This document shows, in pieces, positions 44,404-52,711 of a DNA stretch of 64,000 nt. The notes under the pieces were generated by a model, which saw only the letters and a list, made by a program, of their open reading frames with translations, made no database searches and was not told where the DNA came from. The DNA lies in NCBI GenBank assembly GCA_028694115.1, contig JAQUUB010000004.1, positions 1 to 64,000 on the forward strand, in the 5' to 3' direction. A program made the translations under genes and the position numbers. Position 1 is the first letter of the stretch; each line of letters starts with the position of its first letter. This stretch comes from Lachnospiraceae bacterium. Its GTDB lineage: Bacteria; Bacillota_A; Clostridia; Lachnospirales; Lachnospiraceae.

Positions 44404-44448
44404 ACACAGGGGCGTTCTTAAAGAGTCTATGCTCTTATGCTCCTGTGT
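44404..44448 (+). terminator. Intercistronic hairpin after the ABC binding-protein gene
   Basis: ACACAGGGGC pairs with GCTCCTGTGT (one G-T pair) and encloses a second stem AAGAG/CTCTT. The T tract is poor, so it is likely a stabiliser or leaky stop within the operon. Confidence 0.55.
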
Positions 44449-44475
44449 AACTATATAGGGCAGAAAGGAATAATT

Positions 44476-45978
44476 ATGGGTAATGCAGTCGAGTTTAAAA
44501 AGATTAATAAACATTTTCCAGGTGCACATGTATTGAAAGATGTTTCTTTTACAGTCAAAGATGGGGAGGTACATGCACTACTTGGTGAAAATGGAGCAGG
44601 AAAATCAACACTATTAAATATTCTTCATGGAGTATATTCGGAATATGAAGGAGATGTGTTGCTACAAGGTAAAAAAGTTGATTTTAAAAATCCCAATGAA
44701 GCAATTGTAAAAGGAAAAATTTCCAAAGTTCACCAAGAAACAAATGTTGTGAAGGACTTAACGGTAGGACAAAATATTACGTTAGGATATGAACCCAAAA
44801 AAGGATTATTTATTAATTATAAGGAACTAAATGACAGAGTTGATGCGATACTAACCCAATTGAAGTGTAGATTTAAATCTTCAGATGTAGCTGAAAATCT
44901 TTCAGCAGGTGAGATGCAGATGATGGCAATTGCCAAGGCATTGTTTCATCATTCAAAAATAATTTCTTTAGATGAACCAACAACTTCTTTAACATTGAAG
45001 GAAACAGAAGCGTTGTTTGAAGTGATTCGTCAATTAAAAAAAGATGGAATTACAATACTATATGTTAGTCATAGATTAGAAGAGATATTTCAAATTTGTG
45101 ATAGCGCATCTATATTACGAGATGGAAAATATATAAAGTCATTGAACATTGCAGATACAAATAGAGCAGAATTAATTAGAAACATGGTTGGTAGAGATGT
45201 TTCAGCAGTAGCAGGAAGAATAAAAACGAACATAATACAAAAAGAAATTCTGTTAAAAGTTGAAAAGCTTTCTTCTGGAAGAAAATTTCAAGATATTTCT
45301 TTTGATTTGCATAGAGGAGAAATTTTAGGGTTTTTTGGTCTGGTTGGAGCTGGCAGAACAGAAGTCATGAGAGCACTATTTGGTGCGGATAAGAAAACAT
45401 CAGGTAAAGTAATCTTAAGTGGAGAAGAAATTACTATTAAAAATACTCATCAAGGATTAAAGGCAGGCATTGGTTTAATACCAGAAGAGAGAAAAACGCA
45501 GGGATTCATTAATTTACAATCCAATATCAATAATGTTGCATTGTCCTCTTTAGAACAATATATGAAAGGCCCATTTGTTGATGATAAAAAGAGAAAAGAT
45601 AATTGTGAGAAATATATAAAAGAATTAGATATCCATCCAGCAAAAGCAGATTTCCTTACCCTAAATATGTCGGGTGGTAATCAACAAAAAGTAATTTTAG
45701 CAAAATGGATGTCCACCAATGTGGATGTATTAATATTTGATGAACCGACCAAAGGTGTTGATGTTGGGGCAAAAGTAGAAATATATCGTATTATGGAAGA
45801 AATCGCAGAGCTAGGGAAAGGTGTTATCTTGATTTCCTCTGAACTACCAGAGGTAATGGGAATGAGTGACAGAATTATAATAATGAGCGAAGGAAAAATC
45901 ACTGGCGAATTAAATAGAGATGAATACTATGAAGATGATATATTAAACTTAGCAATTGGAGGAAATGATAATGAATAA
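44476..45978 (+). CDS. Sugar ABC transporter ATP-binding protein (RbsA-like)
   Basis: Started at ATG 44476 (AAAGGA at 7 bases) it is 500 residues, the normal RbsA size. Two ABC domains are fused: the first has Walker A LLGENGAGKST, signature LSAGEMQMMAIAKAL and Walker B ISLDEPTTSL; the second has the degenerate Walker A FGLVGAGRTEVMRALFG, signature MSGGNQQKVILAKWM and FDEPTKGVDVG. It powers uptake of the sugar. It overlaps the permease gene by 8 bases. Confidence 0.93.
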   Translation: MGNAVEFKKINKHFPGAHVLKDVSFTVKDGEVHALLGENGAGKSTLLNILHGVYSEYEGDVLLQGKKVDFKNPNEAIVKGKISKVHQETNVVKDLTVGQNITLGYEPKKGLFINYKELNDRVDAILTQLKCRFKSSDVAENLSAGEMQMMAIAKALFHHSKIISLDEPTTSLTLKETEALFEVIRQLKKDGITILYVSHRLEEIFQICDSASILRDGKYIKSLNIADTNRAELIRNMVGRDVSAVAGRIKTNIIQKEILLKVEKLSSGRKFQDISFDLHRGEILGFFGLVGAGRTEVMRALFGADKKTSGKVILSGEEITIKNTHQGLKAGIGLIPEERKTQGFINLQSNINNVALSSLEQYMKGPFVDDKKRKDNCEKYIKELDIHPAKADFLTLNMSGGNQQKVILAKWMSTNVDVLIFDEPTKGVDVGAKVEIYRIMEEIAELGKGVILISSELPEVMGMSDRIIIMSEGKITGELNRDEYYEDDILNLAIGGNDNE

Positions 45979-46945
45979 CTTTATTAAGAGTAAAAAACGT
46001 GAATTAGTAGTTATTGTTGCAATAGCAATTATGACTTTTATTTTCACAGTATTAAATCCAATATATTTTACAGGAAAGAACTTTTTATCAATTATGCAAC
46101 AAGCAACTATTAATGGAATTCTTGCAACAGGTATGACATATGCAATTATTTCAGGAGGAATTGATTTATCTATTGGATGTACATTTGCAATTGTAATTGT
46201 AACAGTAGGAAAATTAACTGTAACTGGTATTAATCCATTTGCTGCAATTATATTGGGTCTTTTACTTGGCGCAGCGATGGGTGTAATAAATGGACTATTG
46301 ATTACTAAAATGAAACTCCAACCATTTATTGCTACATTAGGAACTATGTCTGTATACAGAGGGATTGCATATGTTGTTACAGGTGGATGGCCAGTATTAA
46401 ATATTCCAGATACGTATCGTAATTTATTAAGCAAGAGAATTCCAACACTTGGTGGAGTAAACATTTATATGTTCATATTCTTTATAGTAGCAATTATTGC
46501 AGGAATTGTATTGGCTAAAACAAAGTTTGGAAATTATATTTATGCAGTTGGTGGTAATGAAGAAGCAGCAAAATTATCAGGTGTAAATGTTGATCTGACT
46601 AAGATTAGAGCTTATGCAGTAACAGGTGCGTGTGCAGCAATTGCAGGTATGATTCAGCTTGCATCCTTAGGAACTGGAGAACCAACAGCAGGTTCTGGAT
46701 ATGAACTAGACGCAATTGCAGCAGCTGCAATAGGTGGAACAAGAATGGCTGGTGGAAAAGGTACTATCTTAGGAACCGTATTTGGAGCAATTTTATTAGC
46801 AGCTTTAAAGGTTGGACTAATTGTATTAAATGTAGATACTTTTTGGCAATATATTGTAACTGGTATTATTATTATTATTGCAGCATATTTTGAATTTATT
46901 CAAGAAAAATTTGCTGGCATTGTTGCTAAAAGAGAGATGAAATAA
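45971..46945 (+). CDS. Sugar ABC transporter permease (RbsC-like)
   Basis: A 324-residue permease of the BPD_transp_2 family, with ILATGMTYAIISGGIDLSIG near residue 55 and YELDAIAAAAIGGTRMAGGKGTILGT near residue 260, both diagnostic of RbsC-type proteins; about ten helices. The chosen ATG 45971 has GGAGG at 8 bases and overlaps the end of the ATPase gene, showing translational coupling. Confidence 0.92.
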   Translation: MNNFIKSKKRELVVIVAIAIMTFIFTVLNPIYFTGKNFLSIMQQATINGILATGMTYAIISGGIDLSIGCTFAIVIVTVGKLTVTGINPFAAIILGLLLGAAMGVINGLLITKMKLQPFIATLGTMSVYRGIAYVVTGGWPVLNIPDTYRNLLSKRIPTLGGVNIYMFIFFIVAIIAGIVLAKTKFGNYIYAVGGNEEAAKLSGVNVDLTKIRAYAVTGACAAIAGMIQLASLGTGEPTAGSGYELDAIAAAAIGGTRMAGGKGTILGTVFGAILLAALKVGLIVLNVDTFWQYIVTGIIIIIAAYFEFIQEKFAGIVAKREMK

Positions 46946-46959
46946 GAGGAAAATCATAT

Positions 46960-47883
46960 ATGAGAAAAAAGATAGTAGTAATTGGTAGCTTAAATTATGA
47001 TATTATTTTGAAACAAAATAGATTACCAAGTGAAGGAGAAACGTATGCAGTAGAGAGTGCAATGTTCTGTGGCGGGGGTAAAGGTGCCAATCAAGCAGTA
47101 CAAAGTGCTAAGCTTGGTGCAGATGTTTACATGGTAGGTGCAGTTGGAAATGATGCAATGGGCCATTACTTGAGAGAAAGCTTAGTACAGTATGGCGTGA
47201 AGACAGACTATCTAAAAACAACACAGACAGCTAGTGGCATGGGTATTGTGAACAGTTTGGAAGATGGTACAGTTTATGCAAACATAATTAGAGGAGCAAA
47301 TTACGAAATCACAAAAGAAGATATAGATCATCTGGATTCTATTTTAGATGATGTTAAAGTAATGATACTACAATTGGAGATACCGGTTTCAATTGTAGAA
47401 TATGCGATTGAAAAAGTACACAGTAAAGGAATAAAAGTAGTTTTGAATGCAGCTCCGGCAATACCAGTTTCAGAGAATTTGTTTAAAAATTGTGATTATG
47501 TGATTGTAAATGAAGTAGAATCAAGTTATTATTGCAATATAGAAATAAATAGTGTTGATACTGCAAAAAAAGAAATTGTTGAATTTTCTGAAAAGTACCA
47601 TGTAAAAAGTATTTTTACTTTGGGAAAAGATGGAGCGGTAATCTATGATGGTGAAAATGTGAAATATCTTCCGGCGCATAAAGTAAATGCTGTTGAAACA
47701 ACAGGTGCAGGAGATTCCTTTGTTGGAGCCTTGGGGTACGGTATTGTAGAGGATATGGATTTATTGGATACGGCTGAATTTGCTACTTGTTGTAGTGCAT
47801 TAACTGTATGTAAAGTAGGAGCACAACCGTCTATGCCAACACTTAAAGAAGTAGAAGATTTTAGGAATTCTATAGATAAATAA
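46960..47883 (+). CDS. Ribokinase-type PfkB sugar kinase
   Basis: A 307-residue PfkB kinase. VIGSLNYDIILK, CGGGKGANQAVQSAKLGADVYMVGAVGNDAMG and the catalytic ETTGAGDSFVGALGYGI (Asp as base, anion-hole GAGD) are the standard ribokinase features. In this operon it phosphorylates the imported or isomerised sugar. Ribose is the default guess, but the isomerase upstream suggests a ketose or less common pentose or hexose. AGAGG precedes the ATG. Confidence 0.85.
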   Translation: MRKKIVVIGSLNYDIILKQNRLPSEGETYAVESAMFCGGGKGANQAVQSAKLGADVYMVGAVGNDAMGHYLRESLVQYGVKTDYLKTTQTASGMGIVNSLEDGTVYANIIRGANYEITKEDIDHLDSILDDVKVMILQLEIPVSIVEYAIEKVHSKGIKVVLNAAPAIPVSENLFKNCDYVIVNEVESSYYCNIEINSVDTAKKEIVEFSEKYHVKSIFTLGKDGAVIYDGENVKYLPAHKVNAVETTGAGDSFVGALGYGIVEDMDLLDTAEFATCCSALTVCKVGAQPSMPTLKEVEDFRNSIDK

Positions 47884-47894
47884 AGAGGTATAAT

Positions 47895-48641
47895 ATGGTA
47901 CCATACGAGCGAAGAAAAGAAATCATACGATTGTTGGAAGCAAAAGAAATAGTTACACTAGAAGATTTTTGCGAACTATTTTTAGGAGTATCAGAATCTA
48001 CAATTCGTAGAGACTTAAAGGCTTTGGAAAATGAAGGACGTATTGATTTATTAAGAGGTGGAGCTGCTAAATTAAAAGGCGGATATTATGACACAACAGT
48101 AGAATCAAGAAACCAGTTAAATGTTGAGGAAAAAGAAAGAATTGCCAAGACAGCAGCGGAAATGGTAAAAGATGGAGATGTTGTATATATTGATGCAGGA
48201 AGTACACCATTACTGATGGTGAAATATTTAGTGGATAAACGTATTACAATTGTTTCGACAAACACAGGAATTGCATCTGCATTGCAAAATAGTGATATAG
48301 AATGTATCCTACTTGGAGGCCAACTAAATGCGAAAACTGCTTCCGTATATGGCGGAATGACAGATTCATTTTTAAGAAACTTACATTTCGACAAGTCATT
48401 TTTAGGTGCTTCTGGATTCTCTAAAAATGTAGGTATTAATACACCGGATTTAAGTGAAGCAAGGAAAAAGCAAATTGTAAGAGATAATTCTAGAAAAACT
48501 TATGTTTTAGCAGATAGTTCAAAAGACGGAAAAGAAACAATGTGTAAAATATTTGATGTTGGAGAAGTAACAATTATTTGCGATCAAGAAACAGATACCT
48601 TAATAGAATGTGGTAATTATAAAATAGCTGGAGAAATATAA
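47895..48641 (+). CDS. DeoR-family transcriptional regulator
   Basis: A 248-residue repressor: N-terminal DeoR winged helix (ERRKEIIRLLEAKEIVTLEDFCELFLGVSESTIRRDLKALENEGRI) and C-terminal DeoRC sensor domain (DGDVVYIDAGSTPLLMVKYL and FLGASGFSKNVGINTPDLSEA). It should bind a phosphorylated sugar. It ends the sugar operon, and the 10-bp-phased repeats around the operon promoter are its probable operator. Its last base overlaps the start of the NUDIX gene. Confidence 0.87.
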   Translation: MVPYERRKEIIRLLEAKEIVTLEDFCELFLGVSESTIRRDLKALENEGRIDLLRGGAAKLKGGYYDTTVESRNQLNVEEKERIAKTAAEMVKDGDVVYIDAGSTPLLMVKYLVDKRITIVSTNTGIASALQNSDIECILLGGQLNAKTASVYGGMTDSFLRNLHFDKSFLGASGFSKNVGINTPDLSEARKKQIVRDNSRKTYVLADSSKDGKETMCKIFDVGEVTIICDQETDTLIECGNYKIAGEI

Positions 48642-49162
48642 TGCCTGAGTATTGGGATTTGGTAGATAATCAAGGAAAATATATCGGGGAACATATGCTT
48701 CGAGGAACGGAGCAACCACAAAACACATGGCATTGCGTTGTTGGAATTATTATTCAAAATAATATAGGAGAAATTCTATTTATTAAACGCGCCCATACAA
48801 AAAAACAGTATCCAAACATGTGGGAACATATAGGCGGTTGCGTTGTTTCAGGAGAAACGCCGATTGAAGCAGCATGCAGGGAAGTTTATGAAGAAGTTGG
48901 CATTTCGCTTACAGAAGAAAAGTTAATGCTAGTAGATACATTTTTTGAAAAAACTGCTTATGTTTATACTTTTTATATACAAAAAGAAATAAGTATCGAC
49001 AAATTTCTATTGCAAGAAAATGAAGTAAGCGATATTAAATGGGTAGAAGCAGAAAATATATTAAAGTATCCGGAAAAGAATCAAGTATCGCCAGCGGCTT
49101 ACCGTAGATTGAAAAGAGCGATTTTTAGAATGAAAGTTATTAATGAAAAAGATGCTATCTGA
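48641..49162 (+). CDS. NUDIX hydrolase
   Basis: A 173-residue NUDIX protein with the box GGCVVSGETPIEAACREVYEEVGI (G-x5-E-x7-REVxEE-x-G pattern) that binds magnesium and hydrolyses nucleoside-diphosphate-linked compounds. The rest resembles the isopentenyl-diphosphate isomerase-like group (TWHCVVGIII, IKRAHTKKQYPNMWEHIGG). It starts on the last base of the DeoR gene, so it is coupled to the sugar operon; perhaps it removes a side product such as a sugar nucleotide. Substrate unknown. Confidence 0.85.
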   Translation: MPEYWDLVDNQGKYIGEHMLRGTEQPQNTWHCVVGIIIQNNIGEILFIKRAHTKKQYPNMWEHIGGCVVSGETPIEAACREVYEEVGISLTEEKLMLVDTFFEKTAYVYTFYIQKEISIDKFLLQENEVSDIKWVEAENILKYPEKNQVSPAAYRRLKRAIFRMKVINEKDAI

Positions 49163-49169
49163 TAAAGGA

Positions 49170-49206
49170 AAAATACGCTGGATAACTAATAACCAGCGTA
49201 TTTTAT
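49170..49206. terminator. Terminator at the end of the sugar operon
   Basis: AAAATACGCTGG pairs perfectly with CCAGCGTATTTT around an 11-base loop, with A and T tracts on both sides, so it can also serve the converging MCP gene. Confidence 0.85.
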
Positions 49207-49229
49207 GTTATGACATATCATAATACTAT

Positions 49230-50273
49230 TTATTTACTATCAGTAATCAGATTTTTCAAACGGTTTGCAATATCTAATGAACTTTGTACTGTAGCAGATA
49301 GTTCTTCCATCGCTGCTGATTGGTCCTCAATACTTGCTAATGTTTTTTCTGAATTATGTTCCGTAGTGCCGATTTTTTCATTAATGGCATTATTCAGCTT
49401 ATTAATCTGCAACGTAGTATTTTTTGTATCCTCAGAAAGCTTCTGGATTTCACCTGAAACAATGGTAAATCCTCTTCCGGCATTTCCTAGTCTGGCTGCT
49501 TCAATAGAAGAATTCAAGCCAATTAATTTTGTCTTATTTGCTACCTTTGTAATAAAATCAAGGACTTGATTAATTTCTTTTGTCAGAGAGCCGATTTCTG
49601 ATATCTCATTTGTTAAATCATGCTGATTCCCTGTAATCGTTTGGGCAGATTCAGCAAGTAATTCGACGGTCTGGGAAATTTCATAAAAATTACTAGCCAG
49701 ATTCTTAGACAATATTTCAATCTCAATTCTTTTATATCCGTCCATAGCCATGGTATTAGCAACGATAAATAAAACTTCTGCTGCTGCTTCAATATTTTTA
49801 GAGTCAACAAGATCAATTTTCTTAGCAGCATTTAACAACCTATCTTCTGGGAGATGCAAATCGGCTGCCACTTTGCTTACTTCCCTGTCTGACATTGGTT
49901 CTTCCAGTATCTGTCCGCCAAGAACCGTTCCTAAATGCTCGCCATCTATAATAATTGGAGCAGCAAAATCAATCAGACCTGCATGACACTTACTGATATA
50001 AGGTTTTCCTATCCTTATTGATTCCTCTCCCATTTCATTATGACATTTTGCACAGCGGGAATCTCCAAGTGCTGTAGAATGGATAAAATCAGCACAAAAA
50101 GGGCGATAGTAACTGGGCCTTGTAACTTCTTCTCCTGCTCTATTAACAGATACAGCGGCACAATTCATTCCAATTGCAAAATTATCCAGGAACTTTTGCA
50201 AAGCGGAGATATCAATAACATCTTCAATTTCCAGAGTTTTTAAATTTACTTTTCCATTTACAATTTCAATCAT
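49230..50273 (-). CDS. Soluble chemoreceptor-like protein with PocR sensory domain
   Basis: A 347-residue protein without membrane helices. Residues about 18-175 form a PocR ligand domain with a Cys/His cluster (FCADFIHSTALG, RCAKCHNEM, ISKCHAGLIDFAAP) and GTVLGGQI; about 190-347 is a short MCP signalling coiled coil with KLIGLNSSIEAARLGNAGRGFTIVSGEIQKLSEDT. PocR domains sense small hydrocarbons or polyols, often through metal or cobalamin-related pathways. It probably feeds into a CheA array or a related kinase, but no chemotaxis genes lie nearby. AGGAGG precedes the ATG. It faces the sugar operon and may sense its substrate. Confidence 0.82.
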   Translation of the reverse strand: MIEIVNGKVNLKTLEIEDVIDISALQKFLDNFAIGMNCAAVSVNRAGEEVTRPSYYRPFCADFIHSTALGDSRCAKCHNEMGEESIRIGKPYISKCHAGLIDFAAPIIIDGEHLGTVLGGQILEEPMSDREVSKVAADLHLPEDRLLNAAKKIDLVDSKNIEAAAEVLFIVANTMAMDGYKRIEIEILSKNLASNFYEISQTVELLAESAQTITGNQHDLTNEISEIGSLTKEINQVLDFITKVANKTKLIGLNSSIEAARLGNAGRGFTIVSGEIQKLSEDTKNTTLQINKLNNAINEKIGTTEHNSEKTLASIEDQSAAMEELSATVQSSLDIANRLKNLITDSK

Positions 50274-50636
50274 AGGTAGCCTCCTTAGTGGGTTTGAACC
50301 GTTTAAAATATTGTTTCAGACTCTCTACATATAAGGCATTTATGTGTTGTGCATAACCTATCATTCCGGTCTGCTTGGGTGGCCATTATATTTAAAGGAC
50401 TTGTTTAATAATATATCACAGTTACACATTTTTTTCAATTATTATTCAAGTTTATGACAAAACTTGGTATATCATTTATTCCTATATTTATATGCCTATT
50501 TTAGCAATGATTTTGAGTAAAAATTAATTATTTGTTCAATAAAATCTCGTATAGAGAAAAAAAAATGGGAGATAATGAAAAAGAAGTTTATTTTTGTCAT
50601 GTTTTAGAGAAAAAATGCAAGATGGAGGAAACGGTT
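50274..50636. other. Intergenic region between divergent MCP and lipoprotein genes
   Basis: Holds the promoters of two divergent genes. On the minus strand a stretch near 50340-50395 has some self-complementarity and a G+C content above its surroundings, but I could not match it to a known riboswitch. An open frame from 50532 runs into the lipoprotein gene without a ribosome site and is not counted. Confidence 0.4.
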
Positions 50637-51518
50637 ATGAAAAGCAAGTGTTTTTTAATGGTTTTGTTGGTAGCTACAGTTTTTTCTATCACAGCCTGTG
50701 ACTTAAACAAATCAAATGATACCACAGATCAGACAACGGAGGATACACCTGTAATTGGTGATGAGGGAATCACAGAACAAACAGTTGAAGATACAACAAT
50801 AGGTTATTTAGATAATTATCAGTCTGTATTACAAAAGGCTACAAGCTCAGAAGAGCTATATACATTTTTTGAACAGAATATTGAATCTGGACAGCCAGAG
50901 GAAATTGATCAGGTTGTTAATGATATCATTGGCTATGAAGAGGATATTAATAAAGTAGATTTTGCAAGAATAGCAGCAAAATCTTCCTATTTGTCAGAAG
51001 AAATGCAGAGCTATATTGGATTTATGGCAACAGAGCAAGAAAACCCTAGTTATAATACTGAAGGATTACATGTTACATTAGCAGATTTACTTGAGAAATG
51101 TTATCAATTAGAAATGCATATGAAGAGTTATCCAGAAGGCATAACATTCAATCGTACTTATGAAATATATAGCAAATATATGACAGCAGCGATTACCGGT
51201 GGATATAATGAGACGAGTAAGGTGGAAAGCATCTTCCTAGGAGAAGACAAGCAGCATATTAGTGATGATGCAATTGGTCAATATGCTTCTTTTGTTGAAA
51301 AACATCCAGACACCCAAACAGCCGTAATAATTAGTGAATATTTAAAACTTGTAATGGATACGGACAAGGAATTTCACTCGGGTCTTGTTGATTACTATCA
51401 TAATTTAGAAACGGTATATGCCACAAGTATTCTTGATTTTATTTCAAATGATAGTGTGAGTGGAAATGATATTGTGAGTGGAAATGATATTTCACAAAAT
51501 GAGGTTCAAGCCCAATAA
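50637..51518 (+). CDS. Lipoprotein of unknown function with VSGND repeats
   Basis: From ATG 50637 (GGAGG at 8 bases) it is 293 residues. The signal peptide MKSKCFLMVLLVATVFSITAC ends in a lipobox with Cys21, followed by an acidic Thr-rich linker and a mostly helical domain (about 60-270). The tail has short VSGND repeats (SVSGNDIVSGNDIS), which recur at the ends of surface proteins of Lachnospiraceae. No enzyme motif is visible. It lies just upstream of the acyl-transfer locus but behind a terminator. Confidence 0.7.
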   Translation: MKSKCFLMVLLVATVFSITACDLNKSNDTTDQTTEDTPVIGDEGITEQTVEDTTIGYLDNYQSVLQKATSSEELYTFFEQNIESGQPEEIDQVVNDIIGYEEDINKVDFARIAAKSSYLSEEMQSYIGFMATEQENPSYNTEGLHVTLADLLEKCYQLEMHMKSYPEGITFNRTYEIYSKYMTAAITGGYNETSKVESIFLGEDKQHISDDAIGQYASFVEKHPDTQTAVIISEYLKLVMDTDKEFHSGLVDYYHNLETVYATSILDFISNDSVSGNDIVSGNDISQNEVQAQ

Positions 51519-51540
51519 TCCCAATAATAAAGTACAATTA

Positions 51541-51570
51541 AGAACCCAGCAGAGATGCTGGGCTCTTATT
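51541..51570 (+). terminator. Terminator after the lipoprotein gene
   Basis: CCCAGCA pairs with TGCTGGG (loop GAGA), extended by AGA/TCT, then TTATT. A modest T tract. Confidence 0.7.
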
Positions 51571-51592
51571 ATGCAACTCAGTTTTATGTAGG

Positions 51593-51621
51593 TTGTGAAA
51601 AACTGAAAAGAGTGTTACAAT
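51593..51621 (+). promoter_or_regulatory. Promoter of the acyl-transfer operon
   Basis: TTGTGA (51593-51598) and TACAAT (51616-51621) with a 17-base gap, about 45 bases upstream of the SGNH gene start. Confidence 0.5.
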
Positions 51622-51668
51622 ATCATAGATTGTGGAAACTTATTACATATCTTCCACGAAAGAGGTGT

Positions 51669-52691
51669 ATGTTGAAAAAACGAGAGAATATGGGGAAAAT
51701 TTCATATGCGATTGTTTTAGGACTAATCGTACTAGCTTCTTCTTTTTTTGTTTTTCTAGCAGGAAAAGGAGCAGAATTAATAACAGAGAAGGCAAATGAC
51801 TATTATATGCCCTATTATCAATCGGGAGAAAAAGGATTTAGCTCTCCATGGTATAGGAACGGCTTACATATTGTTGATGAAGGTTTTATTAATGAATTAA
51901 CAATATTGAAAGAACATGAAAACAATATCATAACCATAGGCTCCTCTCTTTCTGTAATTTCGTTGAGAACAGATTGTATCAACCTTGATAAAGATTATCA
52001 ATATGTCATGCTGGCATGTGGTAATGGCAGCTGGCGTTCGGACCGTGTATTAGATAGTCTTGCACAAAGCAGTAAAGGCTATAGTAAGGATGATATTGTA
52101 AAATTTGAAGTATCGTTTTCTACATTCCGAGATATGGAAAAATCGATAACGGAGTCAACGCTCGATAAATGGGGAGAATATTCTGTAAATGACAATTTAC
52201 AGGTGAAGAAAAATACAGTTTTAATAACGCCCGTCTACAATTTGAATCTTGAGTTATTAAAAATTCAAAATGCTTGGGAATTGGGACAATCCTATTTAGA
52301 CCAGATATCTGTGAAAGAACCAAAAGGGATAGGAAATTTTAAAAATAATTATTTTAACTATGAAACTGTGGCGAATTCTTGTAATATGGACCAAGAAATG
52401 ATTCAGTCTGTAGAAAATCAAATTTTGGGACTATCCAAGGATGCAAATTTAGTAGTGGAATTATCTTATATTCCAGAAGGACTAACAAAAACTGAATTTG
52501 GAAAAGAATTTATGGAATATATTGACGAACAGTTAATTCCTTATTTGGATGTAAATCAGATTCCTTATTTCGATTATAGAGATGATTTTACAGAGGAAGA
52601 ATATGCAGATGGAGTTCATTTATCCTATGAAGCATCAAAGAAATATACCGAGCAATTGAATGAAGATTTAAATGCATTGATTAATAGATGA
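51669..52691 (+). CDS. Membrane-anchored SGNH hydrolase-like protein (DltD analogue)
   Basis: About 340 residues from ATG 51669 (AGAGG close upstream; TTG 51672 and ATG 51690 are alternatives). One membrane helix (about 10-32) places the rest outside. IITIGSSLSVIS gives the nucleophile Ser, ACGNGSWRSD a block III Asn, and DGVHLSYEA the C-terminal Asp-x-x-His pair, so the SGNH triad looks complete. Anchored SGNH proteins such as DltD work with MBOAT acyltransferases in moving or trimming acyl groups on surface polymers. It heads an operon with FkbH, ACP, MBOAT and a microprotein, supporting that role. Confidence 0.72.
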   Translation: MLKKRENMGKISYAIVLGLIVLASSFFVFLAGKGAELITEKANDYYMPYYQSGEKGFSSPWYRNGLHIVDEGFINELTILKEHENNIITIGSSLSVISLRTDCINLDKDYQYVMLACGNGSWRSDRVLDSLAQSSKGYSKDDIVKFEVSFSTFRDMEKSITESTLDKWGEYSVNDNLQVKKNTVLITPVYNLNLELLKIQNAWELGQSYLDQISVKEPKGIGNFKNNYFNYETVANSCNMDQEMIQSVENQILGLSKDANLVVELSYIPEGLTKTEFGKEFMEYIDEQLIPYLDVNQIPYFDYRDDFTEEEYADGVHLSYEASKKYTEQLNEDLNALINR

Positions 52692-52711
52692 GAAAGGCAT
52701 GATTATTTATT

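Noticed and set aside
45949..46464. Minus-strand frame of 171 codons opposite the sugar permease
   Set aside because: Mirror of hydrophobic codons (Ile/Val/Asn-rich), no ribosome site.
50330..50400. Possible riboswitch in the leader of the PocR-MCP gene
   Set aside because: Checked against the conserved cores I know for c-di-GMP, glycine, lysine, THF and preQ1 classes; none matches.
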